DNA from: Halocatena marina
Lineage (GTDB): Archaea > Halobacteriota > Halobacteria > Halobacteriales > Haloarculaceae
Direction: 5' to 3'
Assembly (NCBI RefSeq): GCF_025913575.1
Contig: NZ_CP109785.1
Span: forward strand, 1,302,001 to 1,366,000
DNA length: 64,000 nt
A program made the translations under genes and the position numbers. Within the stretch, counting starts at the first letter, position 1; each line of letters begins with the position of its first letter. Below, one piece after another: positions 1 through 9,714 of this stretch. Under the pieces are notes generated by a model that did not search any database, had not been told where the DNA came from, and saw only the letters and a list, made by a program, of their open reading frames with translations.

Positions 1-484
1 GATATACTGGATCTGGATGATTGGTTTTTATACTTCTGTGACGAAAGGGGAATAATCACTCCGAGAGAAACAGGCAGATCAATGGTATCGGATCAGATCA
101 AATCAATTAGTTATTCGTCTGCGTTCGAAAAATGATGCGTACATAACACAGCCCGTGATTGACGTGGGAGCACGCTCGAAACACCATCCGGTCAAGTCCC
201 ATTCTGGTGGATGCGGATACACACTCATCTGATTCTTCGTCGGCTGTGTGTCTCCTACGGTCGGCTTTCGATTGGTCATCAGCGTCGGTAGGGTGAATCA
301 ATAATTCCTTGCTCAAGGTCGTTTCTTCGTGCGGTATGCTATGTCCAGTCAGGAGTAATCTCTCTATTACAAAGTTGCATCCCGGACAACACATTGCGTT
401 ACCAGGAGAGGTCGTACCGAGAGTAATTCACGAGCGAACAGCGAGTGATCGCGGCCAAATCCGGAAAAATAAGGGTTACCACTC
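1..484. other. upstream stretch, no gene seen
   Basis: No reading frame here has recognisable protein features. The longest open frame on the minus strand (about 95 codons) has no family resemblance that I can see. The end of this stretch must hold the promoter of the ATP-grasp gene, which starts at 485. Confidence 0.5.
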
Positions 485-1726
485 ATGAATGGTGTTCTTG
501 TCCTCGACAGCAATGGGCAGTCGGCCCTCAGTATCGTTCGGTCGCTTGGCAGACACGGCGTCCGTGTCACTGCCGGAGCGGATCGGCGGTTTGCGCTCGG
601 GCCGATGTCGAAGTATGCGACGGACGTGTACATCCACCCAGACCCGGATGACGACTGTTATGCCTTTATCGACCATCTCCGAGCGTACTTGGCTGATAAT
701 GACTACTTCGCAGTCGTTCCGGTCACGGACAAAACGACGGCGCTATTGTCTCGGCATAAAGCCGAACTCGAACGAACGGGCACAATTGTTGCCGCCGAGG
801 ACTGGGAGACGTTCTCGCTTGTGTATAACAAGGCGAACACGTTCGATCTTGCTGCGGAGCTCGATGTTCCGACCCCCACGACATTCACGCTGGAGTCGCC
901 GGCTAAGATCGATCACATTAGGGATGATCTGACGTATCCTGCGGTGATTAAATCACGGAGCAAGAGCATATGGACTGCAAATGGGACCCACAAGCTGAGT
1001 CGCGTCGGTGAGTCCCATTACGTCCGCTCGCCGGATGAACTTCTATCGACCTACAAGACACTCCACGCATCGAACGACGCGTTTGAGGAGAATCCACCGA
1101 TAGTTCAAGAATATGTCCCTGGGGAGACTCAGACGACTGTTGTCTTGGCTGACGAGGGCGAAATCCTTGCACATTTCCAGGAACGACGGCTGCGGACTGA
1201 TCCGCCAAGCGGGGGGAACTCGACGCTTCTCGATGGAGTCCAGAACCAGCGAATGTACGGATATGCACAATCACTAATTGAGTTACTGGGATGGACCGGG
1301 CCAGCACAGGTCGAGTTCATGAAACAACCTGATGGCGAATTCCAGCTCATTGAAATAAATGGTCGCTACTGGGGATCGCTCCCACTCGCGATGAACAGCG
1401 GCGTTGACTTCCCGTGGCTTCACTACCGACTGTTGCGTGGCGAGCGCCCAGAGCCGGTGGAAAGCTATCGAACGGATATTGTTCAGCGTCGCCTGCTGTA
1501 CGGGGATCTTAACTGGCTCCATCACCGGCTCGTGGAAGGTGACTTTCGTGCGTTCGGGCCATTTTTCCGGTCATTTATTGGCCCAAAGCACACGTTCGTT
1601 TCCATTGATGACCCGCAACCTACCGCTGTCGCGCTCTTGCAAGCAGTCGAGCTTGGAGCTGGACAACTGATCGATACACTTCGACTGAAGACACGAATAC
1701 GGCGGAACCTAATAAATCCGACGTGA
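485..1726 (+). CDS. ATP-grasp carboxylate-amine ligase-like protein
   Basis: A 413-residue protein of the ATP-grasp superfamily, whose members join a carboxylate to an amine or thiol through an acyl-phosphate. Residues 1-110 form a Rossmann-like pre-ATP-grasp domain (start MNGVLVLDSNGQSAL). The central part has the lysine-bearing strand YPAVIKSRSK, and the metal-binding end of the ATP-grasp fold is seen as VEFM...LIEINGRYWGSLPLA, with the Glu and Asn expected to hold magnesium. The C-terminal 100 residues are not typical of purine or carbamoyl-phosphate enzymes. Such stand-alone ligases often lie near surface-polysaccharide genes in haloarchaea, but no immediate neighbour here fixes a substrate. 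The gene stands alone, with 1.5 kb of non-coding DNA after it. The family is secure and the substrate unknown. Confidence 0.9.
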   Translation: MNGVLVLDSNGQSALSIVRSLGRHGVRVTAGADRRFALGPMSKYATDVYIHPDPDDDCYAFIDHLRAYLADNDYFAVVPVTDKTTALLSRHKAELERTGTIVAAEDWETFSLVYNKANTFDLAAELDVPTPTTFTLESPAKIDHIRDDLTYPAVIKSRSKSIWTANGTHKLSRVGESHYVRSPDELLSTYKTLHASNDAFEENPPIVQEYVPGETQTTVVLADEGEILAHFQERRLRTDPPSGGNSTLLDGVQNQRMYGYAQSLIELLGWTGPAQVEFMKQPDGEFQLIEINGRYWGSLPLAMNSGVDFPWLHYRLLRGERPEPVESYRTDIVQRRLLYGDLNWLHHRLVEGDFRAFGPFFRSFIGPKHTFVSIDDPQPTAVALLQAVELGAGQLIDTLRLKTRIRRNLINPT

Positions 1727-3203
1727 CCACCACACAGAAGACAAAACAACGCATTGTGTGCAACTGATTTCACGGTATCCATCTGCAAGGGAGATGATGA
1801 CCGTCCATATGTCTGTACGGATGTCCTACTCGGACTGTATTTTATATTGTGAGCAGTCGTTTTGACCGGTCAATCAGAGCCCTGTCGGTCACAGAGTGTC
1901 AGGGAAGATATTTTCATCGTCTAATTACCGAAACTCGAGAGTCGTCGCCTTGATACCACCTATTGATCATTTCTATCGACATGGTTCACACTGACGGTAA
2001 GCATCCAACTGTTACACTCGATTATGTTGTCGATGAATAAGATAAGCCTATTTTCGACGTACGAAGAGCACATTCTTTTCATACACTAGAAACACATGTG
2101 AATGAGTACTGTGGTTACTGATTGCGTGTTCAGGATGCCGAGACTGAACAATATCTCGACGATGCAACAACATCTCGAATCAGATTTACAAGAGCCGACA
2201 CGCATGCCGAAGTATGGGTTGTAAACTGTAAGTCAGATTTCCAACTTACATCTGAAATGGAAATATATAGAAGTAAATACTCATTACTGCTGAAAATCGA
2301 CCACATTGGCATTAATTCTGTGTTCTAGCGTAGTCGCTTCTGCGAGCAATCCAATACTCTCAAGACTCCTATAGACGACGAACTCCCATACCTTCTGATG
2401 TGTGGAAATCACCACACTCCGCAATCATCGAAGCGATTCATCGATGAAACAAGCAGTATCAACATCAACTGGAATCGTCTCCGTTTAGTCTTGTTTTGAT
2501 GGTGGTCTCTAAATGTGTCCGTACGAACCGTGCCAACTGCTTGTAACAGCCCAGTATGACACATCCGTCGTCAAACCTCTTGAATACGGCTGTTTTCCGA
2601 TCTCAGGTGGTGACTCGTAGTGATTTGGACTCACCGATTACGAACGAACGTTAGTAGAGCTACCCTTGAGTTGTTATGGACCAACAATAATGAGCGGATA
2701 TTTCTGCTCTATTACCAATACTATTGAACATTTGATATGATGTATGGTTTCATAGACACGAGGTTTGTAGTGGCCAACTCCAATCTTGACTTTGGTCAAA
2801 ATACGGTGAATCTCGCTATTGCGATGTTTGGAACTGACGATCAGCCATTTTGGTATCTATGACGATGGTATCAATTCACAGCAACTGTGTTGTGGTGTCT
2901 CAGAGGAGACGCTCGTCTCGGGTCCCGTTACGGTGTTCTGCTGAGTGATTGCAATCAACTTCTAACCGTTCGCCGTAAGGTGGACAGCGTCGTGGGCGCC
3001 GTGTGGTTCGATGAGCACAACCTCTGCCTCGAACGGTGGATCATCGCTCCCGATAACAAAGTGGTCAGGATGTTTCAGGGCACAATGGATGCCAGTGGAG
3101 TTTGCACGAAAGCGGCCAAAGCGATTCACAATTAGAACGTCACGAAATATTCAGCACCCCCGCTGAAAGGATAGTGGTTCGTAATGGAAGTGTGACTGTT
3201 CTC
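1727..3203. other. long gene-poor stretch, possible protein fragment near its end
   Basis: About 1.5 kb without a convincing gene. On the minus strand a frame from about 3150 down to a stop at 2962 reads like protein (it includes FEAEVVLIEPHGAHDAVHL), but it has no good start and I cannot name a family. It may be a gene remnant. The rest shows only short, AT-rich open frames. Confidence 0.45.
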
Positions 3204-3977
3204 TCAGGCTGTCGCTCCTCCATCAATATGGATAATCTCTCCAGATACATATTCCGACACGTCCGATGCGAGAAACAACGCCACGTTACTCACATCATCC
3301 AAGGTTCCCAATCGATCGAGTGGGATGTTCTCCGCCCGATCCGTGACCCACGATGGGTCCTCTTCTCGGACCGTCTCGTTCATCGATGTTTTCGTCGTCC
3401 CTGGAGCGATCGCGTTTACGGACACACCGTGAGGTCCATACTCGACGGCGAGTTGCTTAACGAGCGTGTTAACGCCACCTTTGCTTGCACAGTACGCGGG
3501 TAGATTCTCAACCCCACGAGATCCTGCTTCTGATGTAATGTGGACGAGCGAACCCCCAGTTTCCATCAGAGACGGAAGCACTGCCTTGCTCAGGCGAAGT
3601 GACCCGAGGAGATTGACGTCGACGACGGCCTTCAAGTCCCGCTCGGACGCTTTGTGAAGTGGTCCTCGCGTGAGTACTCCTGCGCTGTTTACCACGACAT
3701 CAAGATCGTCGAACTCACCGGTCGCAGTAGCGACGGCCTCTTCAATCGAGTCTATATCACGGACATCGCACTCAATTGGAAGGCAGTTCTCGCCTCGGTT
3801 CGTGGCGATTTCTTCGAGATCATCCTTCGAGCGCGCCGCGATAGCGACATCAGCGCCGTTATCGAGGTAGGTGTTGGCGATCGAGCGTCCCATACCTCTG
3901 CTTGCACCCACGATCAGTGCATGCGTATTCGATAAGTTACACTGCATTACAGTCGGGTTGACTGTACCGACGCTCAT
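3204..3977 (-). CDS. SDR family NAD(P)-dependent oxidoreductase
   Basis: A 257-residue classical short-chain dehydrogenase/reductase. It has the nucleotide-binding GASRGMG loop (residues 24-30), the NSAG motif after the fourth strand, the catalytic YCASK (Tyr and Lys), and the C-terminal SEYVSGEIIHIDGG segment typical of FabG-like enzymes. The family reduces ketones or oxidises secondary alcohols with NAD(P)H in the cytoplasm. It is divergent from the IclR regulator at 4080 across a gap of about 100 bases, so the regulator probably controls it. The start is taken at 3977; Met11 (3947) lies closer to the fold and is an alternative. The substrate cannot be read from the sequence. Confidence 0.9.
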   Translation of the reverse strand: MSVGTVNPTVMQCNLSNTHALIVGASRGMGRSIANTYLDNGADVAIAARSKDDLEEIATNRGENCLPIECDVRDIDSIEEAVATATGEFDDLDVVVNSAGVLTRGPLHKASERDLKAVVDVNLLGSLRLSKAVLPSLMETGGSLVHITSEAGSRGVENLPAYCASKGGVNTLVKQLAVEYGPHGVSVNAIAPGTTKTSMNETVREEDPSWVTDRAENIPLDRLGTLDDVSNVALFLASDVSEYVSGEIIHIDGGATA

Positions 3978-4046
3978 AACTGTGGGTGGTCGTCATCACG
4001 ACACCTCACTCGCACACTGTGTGACGATGAGTGAGTCGAGAGCCTA

Positions 4047-4059
4047 CCAATATATTATT
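4047..4059 (+). promoter_or_regulatory. TATA box of the IclR regulator gene
   Basis: The AT-rich run aatatattatt is centred about 28 bases before the ATG at 4080. That spacing predicts a transcript starting at or next to the start codon, as is usual for leaderless haloarchaeal mRNAs. Confidence 0.5.
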
Positions 4060-4079
4060 CAGCAGTAGCATTCACAAAC

Positions 4080-4856
4080 ATGGACAAAATTTCAACAAAT
4101 GACGATTCAGGGAATTCGATCAAATCTGTTGAAACAGGATTCAAAATAATTGAATACCTCCATGACGTCGAAGTGGCAACCGCGACAGAGGTAAGCAACG
4201 AGCTTGACCTACCTCTCAGCACAGCTCACGTTTATCTGAAAACATTAGAGCAAATCGGATACGTCGTCTGCGAGAGCCAGAACTACCGAATTGGACTTCG
4301 ATTTCTGCATCACGGCGGAGTCGCCCGACACAAACTCCGGATCTACCAAATAGCAAAGCACGAAATCTCTGATCTCTCTGAAAAAACACAAGAAGTCGCC
4401 AATCTGGGAGTCGAGGAGAATGGACAACGGGTCCTTTTACAGAAAGCCGAAGCTCCCGAGGGGGTATACGACAACCCACCGATCGGACAATTTACGAATA
4501 TGCACTGGACAGCCCTCGGAAAAGCGATGTTGTCGACGATGTCGCCTGAACAAGTGGAGAAGATCGTAAGCGTACACGGTCTTCCCAAAGCGACAGAAAA
4601 CACAATCACGACACTCGATACCCTCGTTGAGGAGCTGGATAGAACTCGTGAGCGTGGATACTCGATCGAGGACGAAGAGCGACGGCGAAGAATTCGGGCT
4701 ATTGGCATCCCGATAGAGATATCTGACGGCGTGTCATCCACAAGCGCTATATCGGTTTCAGGACCTCGCAGTCGAATCCAGAAGAAAGAAGACGAGATAA
4801 TTGATGCGTTGTACAACACTGCTAACGTGATAGGACTCAAATGCAATCATTATTGA
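4080..4856 (+). CDS. IclR family transcriptional regulator
   Basis: A 258-residue DNA-binding regulator. An N-terminal winged helix-turn-helix (residues about 15-75, with KIIEYLHDVEVATATEVS and LSTAHVYLKTLEQIGYV) is followed by the IclR ligand-binding domain, recognised by the HWTALGKAML segment, RERGYSIEDEER and AIGIPIEI. IclR proteins bind small metabolites and switch catabolic genes. It is divergent from the SDR gene at 3204-3977, its most likely target. A TATA-like box close to the ATG suggests a leaderless transcript. One cysteine in the usual SVSGP region is replaced by serine, which is common. Confidence 0.93.
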   Translation: MDKISTNDDSGNSIKSVETGFKIIEYLHDVEVATATEVSNELDLPLSTAHVYLKTLEQIGYVVCESQNYRIGLRFLHHGGVARHKLRIYQIAKHEISDLSEKTQEVANLGVEENGQRVLLQKAEAPEGVYDNPPIGQFTNMHWTALGKAMLSTMSPEQVEKIVSVHGLPKATENTITTLDTLVEELDRTRERGYSIEDEERRRRIRAIGIPIEISDGVSSTSAISVSGPRSRIQKKEDEIIDALYNTANVIGLKCNHY

Positions 4857-6319
4857 GGTAAGTTCAATGCTTTTGGAGTCAACGAATGGGTTGTCTAAAT
4901 TACGAATGTACGCCTGTAATCGACATTTGCAGTTTCAGCAGGAGAGACGTCAGAACAGCCCACCGAAGCAGCAGTACAGAACGGATGGATTGTATTGTTG
5001 ATAACGTTTGCGTGCTCGCCACGTGAACAATCATTAATTACTATGTTTTGGTAGGCCCACATGCATCGCAAGTGGCGTATATCCACACATGATTAGAAGC
5101 AGTGAACTTCTAATTGTTTTCATCTATTGGAAGAATACAGTTCGACGACACTGAGTGATTTCCCTTGATTCAGTCCTCGTTCGATAGACTCTGAATCGAT
5201 ATCAAAGAGTTTTAACAGTCAACGAGGACAGATATTACAATCGTACCTTCGTAATGGTTCGGAAAACTGGAACTCTTCACGAAGAGACAGTTGTCGCCAC
5301 GACAGCTGTTTCTATCAATCTGACTATATCATTCACACGCTCTATTGTAGATAATAAGTAAAAGTATCTACTCGACACGGGAGAAACCACGACTAACACC
5401 ACAATGGAAATTCTACTGCGCAGAGTTTCCTCTGTCAGCGAAAGCGCTCACTGTACCAACTATTAGCGTCGGTTTCGACCACTGACAATGACTCAACTCC
5501 GGCTGCTGCATGGCACTTTCACGGAGGATACGTGGTCGATCGATATCCATCTCCCTCGAAGTAATTTTCCGTGTGAGCAGACGTAGTAATGTATGAATCA
5601 GTCCGAATCCCAGTCTATTGCTATTCTTGATCGTTAGCTGTAAGATACGAGTTTGATATAAGTCCAGATCCGACTAATTCGTCATCGGGTGGTTGTCGGT
5701 GGATTCGTATCTAATGGATTTCTTGAGAATATTGTGACTGAACGACGCGTACGATAATCGATTTATCGAACCATGCTAGACACGAGAATAGATGGAGAGA
5801 AGGGTAGTTGCCTGCCTGAAGATGAGTGATCACTTCTATCCCTCACGATACTAATGATTAGATATTTTCATTCTATACTTCGATCTACCATCTCATATTT
5901 TTCTATTCGGGATTAAAAGAACAGACTATAATCATTAATGAGGCGTCACGAAGGTTGTAGATCTTGTGCTAGAGCCTTGTTCCGTGTGAACTCGTGAATT
6001 CTCAAGGAAGATCGGACGCTGCTGATCGATCAGGCGATAAACGGTCTGTATCCCCTGTGAGTACCGGGAACGTAGTTGAAAGTAGTTTAAATGAATCTTG
6101 ATATAGTGAACGGAATTCACAAATGGTCTCACTGTGCAACATCACTCGAAACACTGAGTGAACGCTATAGCACCGGCGAGATTATAGCAAGTGACTGGGC
6201 AGAGAGATGTACTCGTGACCGAACGTACTCTGACAGCGTCGCCAACAAGACTATGTTAGCCACCGCTCTCGCGGGAGCTTCTTTTGAGTACAGCGGTCGA
6301 GCCTATCGACAGCTTTTGA
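4857..6319. other. long gene-poor stretch before the insertion sequence
   Basis: About 1.46 kb without a convincing gene. A 94-codon open frame at 6091-6375 runs into the insertion sequence and shows no family features; it may be chance or the front of an interrupted small gene. No repeats or strong hairpins stood out. Confidence 0.5.
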
Positions 6320-6327
6320 TTATAGTA
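6320..6327. repeat. left copy of 8-bp target site duplication
   Basis: TTATAGTA directly outside the left inverted repeat of the insertion sequence. It is identical to 7652-7659. Confidence 0.9.
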
Positions 6328-6379
6328 GACTCTGTTGAAATCCTTAGTGAGTTACAGGTTCAGTCGGTAGTTTGAGTAG

Positions 6380-7201
6380 ATGCAGACCCTCCCAAAGTCT
6401 CGGTTGCTCCGGTTTGTCGAGGAAGCATTTCAGTTAGCGCAACGTGCCGTAGCTCGATACTCCTCGAAGTTCTCGAAGCAACGCTACACGCTCCATCAGC
6501 ACATCGTTCTCCTCTGTCTCAAGGTTCGGAAGAACACGACCTATCGTATACTCCTCGACGAACTCATTGAAATGCCCCGTATTCGGAACGCGATCAATCT
6601 CACTGAACTGCCTGCCCCATCAACACTGTGCAAAGCGTTCGATAGACTCGATATGGCTGTCTGGCGAGTGCTGCTCAAACTCTCTGTTTCACTGCTCCCG
6701 ACCAACGGCGTTGCGGGGATTGATGCTTCGGGATTCGACCGCAGTCACGCCTCGAAACACTACACGAAACGAGCCAAACTCACGATTCAGCAACTCAAAG
6801 TAACACTGTTAGTCGATTCCAAAGTGAATGCTGTCCTTGATTTACACGTGACGACGACACGAAAACACGATAGCCAGATCGCTCCGTCGTTGATCAAACG
6901 AAACCCTGAGACTATCGACATCCTGCTCGGGGACAAAGGGTACGACGACCAGAAAATCAGACGGCTTGCCCGTCAACACGAGATACGTCCACTAATTAAG
7001 CATCGTGAGTTCACATCGCTTCACAAGGCATGGAACGCACGCTTAGACGCCGACCTCTACGGCCAACGGAGTCAATCAGAGACAGTCAACTCAACGCTCA
7101 AGCGGAAGTACGGCGCGTTCGTCCGTTCACGACGCTGGTGGAAACAGTTCCGTGAACTCGCTCTTGCGTGTATCGTCCACAATCTTGACCAAGCAATCTA
7201 A
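6380..7201 (+). CDS. IS5 family transposase (ISH1-type)
   Basis: A 273-residue DDE transposase. The catalytic triad can be placed at Asp115 (GIDASGFDR), Asp185 (LLGDKGYDD) and Glu234 (SQSETVNSTLKRKYG, the Y-(2)-R-(3)-E-(6)-K-like block). The N-terminal third is helical and basic, as expected for end binding. The frame is full length and uninterrupted, so the enzyme is probably active. The ATG lies 36 bases inside the left inverted repeat. The gene converges on the thioredoxin gene at 7243-7506 with 41 bases between stops. Confidence 0.95.
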   Translation: MQTLPKSRLLRFVEEAFQLAQRAVARYSSKFSKQRYTLHQHIVLLCLKVRKNTTYRILLDELIEMPRIRNAINLTELPAPSTLCKAFDRLDMAVWRVLLKLSVSLLPTNGVAGIDASGFDRSHASKHYTKRAKLTIQQLKVTLLVDSKVNAVLDLHVTTTRKHDSQIAPSLIKRNPETIDILLGDKGYDDQKIRRLARQHEIRPLIKHREFTSLHKAWNARLDADLYGQRSQSETVNSTLKRKYGAFVRSRRWWKQFRELALACIVHNLDQAI

Positions 7202-7242
7202 CGACCAGTGCAGGTGGTGGAGGTAGCGTTCTATGTGGTCCG

Positions 7243-7506
7243 TTAAACGAGAGCACTCAACTGTTCCTCTATGGTTTCTTTTTGCTGGAATCCAGTCATC
7301 TGTGTCTGTACTTCACCATTACCCAGAATGACCAGTGTCGGGACGGCCTGTACGCTATACTCGTTCACAGTTTCAGTCTCCTCTTCTATATCGACGTGCG
7401 AGAACTCTACATCCTCGTATTCTTCATCAAGTTCGTCCAAAATTGGACGCAGTTGTTTGCACGGGCCACACCACTCTGCACGGAAACCAATTACTTCGAC
7501 AGACAT
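7243..7506 (-). CDS. thioredoxin-fold protein carried inside the insertion sequence
   Basis: An 87-residue minimal thioredoxin. It has the redox-active WCGPCKQ (Cys13 and Cys16), the buried VDIEEE strand region and the cis-proline loop AVPTL. The family reduces protein disulfides in the cytoplasm. It is shorter than standard thioredoxins (about 105-110) because the N-terminal strand and helix are missing, as in glutaredoxin-sized archaeal thioredoxins. It lies inside the inverted repeats and on the strand opposite to the transposase, so it moves with the element. About 130 bases separate its ATG from the right end, enough for its own promoter. Product call secure; passenger status follows from the repeat boundaries. 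Confidence 0.93.
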   Translation of the reverse strand: MSVEVIGFRAEWCGPCKQLRPILDELDEEYEDVEFSHVDIEEETETVNEYSVQAVPTLVILGNGEVQTQMTGFQQKETIEEQLSALV

Positions 7507-7651
7507 TCAGATTACACCTTTTACAGCGAGTCCGAAGTACTTTTTCAATTGTAACACTGGTACGTCAACTGAATGATTGCTAAGTTCGCACGTGGAGTGT
7601 ACAGTAGATTCACGTGAATAAATCTCTAAAGAAGAGGATTTCAACAGAGCC

Positions 7652-7659
7652 TTATAGTA
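7652..7659. repeat. right copy of 8-bp target site duplication
   Basis: TTATAGTA directly outside the right inverted repeat of the insertion sequence. It is identical to 6320-6327. Confidence 0.9.
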
Positions 7660-7666
7660 TTATTCT

Positions 7667-9253
7667 TCAGTTCGGCTTCTGAAGGTCGTTAAGGACGTTT
7701 CGGGTGAACGCTTGGAGCCGCTTATCTGGTGTGAGCACTTCCGGCTTGTATTCCTTGATGTCTGAGAGTGGCCAGATTGTACTCGCCCACGAGGGATCTG
7801 GATCAAGTCGCCAGTTATAGCCGAGTGATCCTGTGCTGAATACGTGCGCGCCCGATGATGCCTCGTACGCCACCGCGTCGGCATTGGCGTCGCGGTGAAC
7901 AGATGTCGGCAGAAGATCCTCGTCAGCAGTCCCTTCCTCGTAGTGGAAAAACGTCGTCAGTTCGCTCGGGGCACAATCCTCACGGATGTAGTCCCATTCG
8001 TGGCCAATGCAGCCAACGACTGTGTCGCCGGCTTTGAATCCTGTGTTGCGCATCCACGGGTGATCGAGCGCATCCTCAACGACAGTGTAATTAGGAGCCG
8101 CCTCACGTCCCGCCCCGGTCCCCATGACCCCAAGCAGTTCACACTCGGGCCGTGGATCAGGAAGATCTCGGAACAAGCCCGTTTCATCTTGCGTGTCAGC
8201 CATTGGATCGTCCTCTACGTTCTCTTTGTAACCAACGATCGTCCGATCGTCCTCGTAGCGAATCTGCCAGAGGGCAGTGTTTGCTGCAAGAAACGCAACG
8301 TTTGTTCCCGCATCCCGAGCTGCCTCGAACCCGTCGCGTTGGGCCCTGCTCCAGTACTCGTCGTGGCCTGAACTGATGATAAGATCGTGCCTTTGGAGCA
8401 TCTCTGGATTGCGGTGGACATCGCTGTCCATGACGTACGAGACGTCATACCCCTCACGTTCGAGAAATCGAAGCGCGTGGATAGCGTAGCTCATGTGGAG
8501 TCTCGGTGCCTGTCGCGGACGGTCGTACGAAACGACATCCGCCGATTCCGTCCCGTTGTCGGTGTCCTCGTCAGTACTCGTGAATCCGTAGAGACTCTTT
8601 CCACCCCATCCATTGTACGCCTGTGAGGTGGCGTAGGGTAACTGAACGAGCAGCTTCGAGGGCTGTGCATCGTCCCGGGGACGGACTGCAAACGCGTGTG
8701 CCGTTGAGTCGCCTTTGTGTTTGCCACCAGTGCGAACGAACTTCGCCAAGTACAGTCCCGTCGTCCATTGCTTCGTCGTCTCAGCTCTGTCTGTGACCGG
8801 CCAGTTGCATTGAACTTTCCCCAATTGATCGGGATCAGGGATCGGCTGGACCGTGCCCCTCGACTCGGGAAGGCAGGCTACTAACCGTCCACCATCGCCG
8901 CCGTACCAGCCCAATCGATAGATCTCAACGCGGTACGATGACGGTGGGTCCGTGCTGACGTGAAATTCGACGGCTTCGCCAGATGTGATACTCGTCTGTG
9001 AGGTGTATCCCTCTATCCGGTGGGTTATTCGCCACGGCCGCGATCGAATCGGTAACGACGGAAACCAACGAGCGTCACCAGACTTTCTGTTCTCCACTGT
9101 GATAGGGTTCGCTTTCACTGTCCCAGCGGACGCCGTTGCACCAGCCACTGAAAGGGCCGCTGCCCCGGCAACTGTTCGCAGATAGCCCCGTCGGGAGACG
9201 TTCCCGTCTGATACACCGTCGCCGGTGCTATCCGCAAACTTGTCGTCGGACAT
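7667..9253 (-). CDS. Tat-exported N,N-dimethylformamidase large-subunit-like protein
   Basis: A protein of about 528 residues. The N-terminus carries a twin-arginine signal (SRRGYLRTVAGAAAL...ATASA), so it is exported folded. The body matches the C-terminal domain family of the N,N-dimethylformamidase beta subunit: YRVEIYRLGWYGGDGGR, LLVQLPYATSQAYNGWGGKSLYGF, the DVVSYDRPR block, and ISSGHDEYWS followed by the AANTALWQIRYEDD region. Many family members are uncharacterised, so amidase activity is only a possibility. The start is placed at 9253 (MSDDKFA), four codons inside the longest frame, which puts the twin arginines about 20 residues in. The stop is 8 bases from the insertion-sequence target duplication, and the gene itself is intact. 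Confidence 0.8.
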   Translation of the reverse strand: MSDDKFADSTGDGVSDGNVSRRGYLRTVAGAAALSVAGATASAGTVKANPITVENRKSGDARWFPSLPIRSRPWRITHRIEGYTSQTSITSGEAVEFHVSTDPPSSYRVEIYRLGWYGGDGGRLVACLPESRGTVQPIPDPDQLGKVQCNWPVTDRAETTKQWTTGLYLAKFVRTGGKHKGDSTAHAFAVRPRDDAQPSKLLVQLPYATSQAYNGWGGKSLYGFTSTDEDTDNGTESADVVSYDRPRQAPRLHMSYAIHALRFLEREGYDVSYVMDSDVHRNPEMLQRHDLIISSGHDEYWSRAQRDGFEAARDAGTNVAFLAANTALWQIRYEDDRTIVGYKENVEDDPMADTQDETGLFRDLPDPRPECELLGVMGTGAGREAAPNYTVVEDALDHPWMRNTGFKAGDTVVGCIGHEWDYIREDCAPSELTTFFHYEEGTADEDLLPTSVHRDANADAVAYEASSGAHVFSTGSLGYNWRLDPDPSWASTIWPLSDIKEYKPEVLTPDKRLQAFTRNVLNDLQKPN

Positions 9254-9714
9254 GACACTCCCCAAGATGGCTCAATCAATAAAGATTTCTATTGTGAATG
9301 TCGGAAATCGCCCTGCTTAGGCCTTCATTCCCGTGAATTCGGCATGGTATACTGCTGCACTGTATCGCTTTCTTCGTGTAATTTCTCATGGAGGTATGAG
9401 TACTGATCCCCTCATTTCTTGAACAATCGTCATCTAATTCCACATATTCTACATCAAACACAATTAGTTTGTAATAAAACTTACAGTAGATAAAAACCGA
9501 ACCTACGCATCATACTTCTTATACAATTTCTTGTTCAAGATGAATTGTCTGGTGAGAAATTGGGTGTTTTGGATGGACTCGGCGTTGATTACAGCGACTT
9601 CGAAAGATATGTTGTGGTCTGCACGATTGGTCAATCAAGCTCGCTCCAAACGGGTCGTCGTTGACACTCTGTCGTAGTGCAATTAGCAGTCGTCGATCGA
9701 GCCTGCATTCGGCA
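9254..9714. other. gap without a recognised gene
   Basis: About 460 bases between two minus-strand genes. A short plus-strand frame near 9529-9663 reads without stops for about 45 codons but has no recognisable motif. No strong repeats. Confidence 0.4.

Larger units (their letters stand above)
6328..7651. mobile_element. complete IS5-family (ISH1-type) insertion sequence with a thioredoxin passenger gene
   Basis: The element is bounded by 17-base terminal inverted repeats. The left end 6328-6344 reads GACTCTGTTGAAATCCT and the right end, read inward from 7651, is GGCTCTGTTGAAATCCT (one mismatch). It is flanked by a perfect 8-base target duplication, TTATAGTA, at 6320-6327 and 7652-7659. An 8-base duplication fits the ISH1 subgroup of IS5. 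At 1324 bases it is longer than the usual 1.0-1.15 kb, because a thioredoxin gene lies between the transposase and the right end. It landed 15 bases after the 3' end of the gene at 7667. The exact duplication implies a recent, intact insertion. Confidence 0.9.

Noticed and set aside
107..394. 95-codon minus-strand frame at the window start
   Set aside because: Begins with cysteines like a zinc ribbon, but no second pair or known family appears.
2887..3135. 82-codon plus-strand open frame
   Set aside because: Cys- and Trp-bearing but without any motif; the minus strand of the same bases reads more like protein.
6091..6375. 94-codon open frame running into the insertion sequence
   Set aside because: No family motif and no support beyond openness; its end is created by the element.
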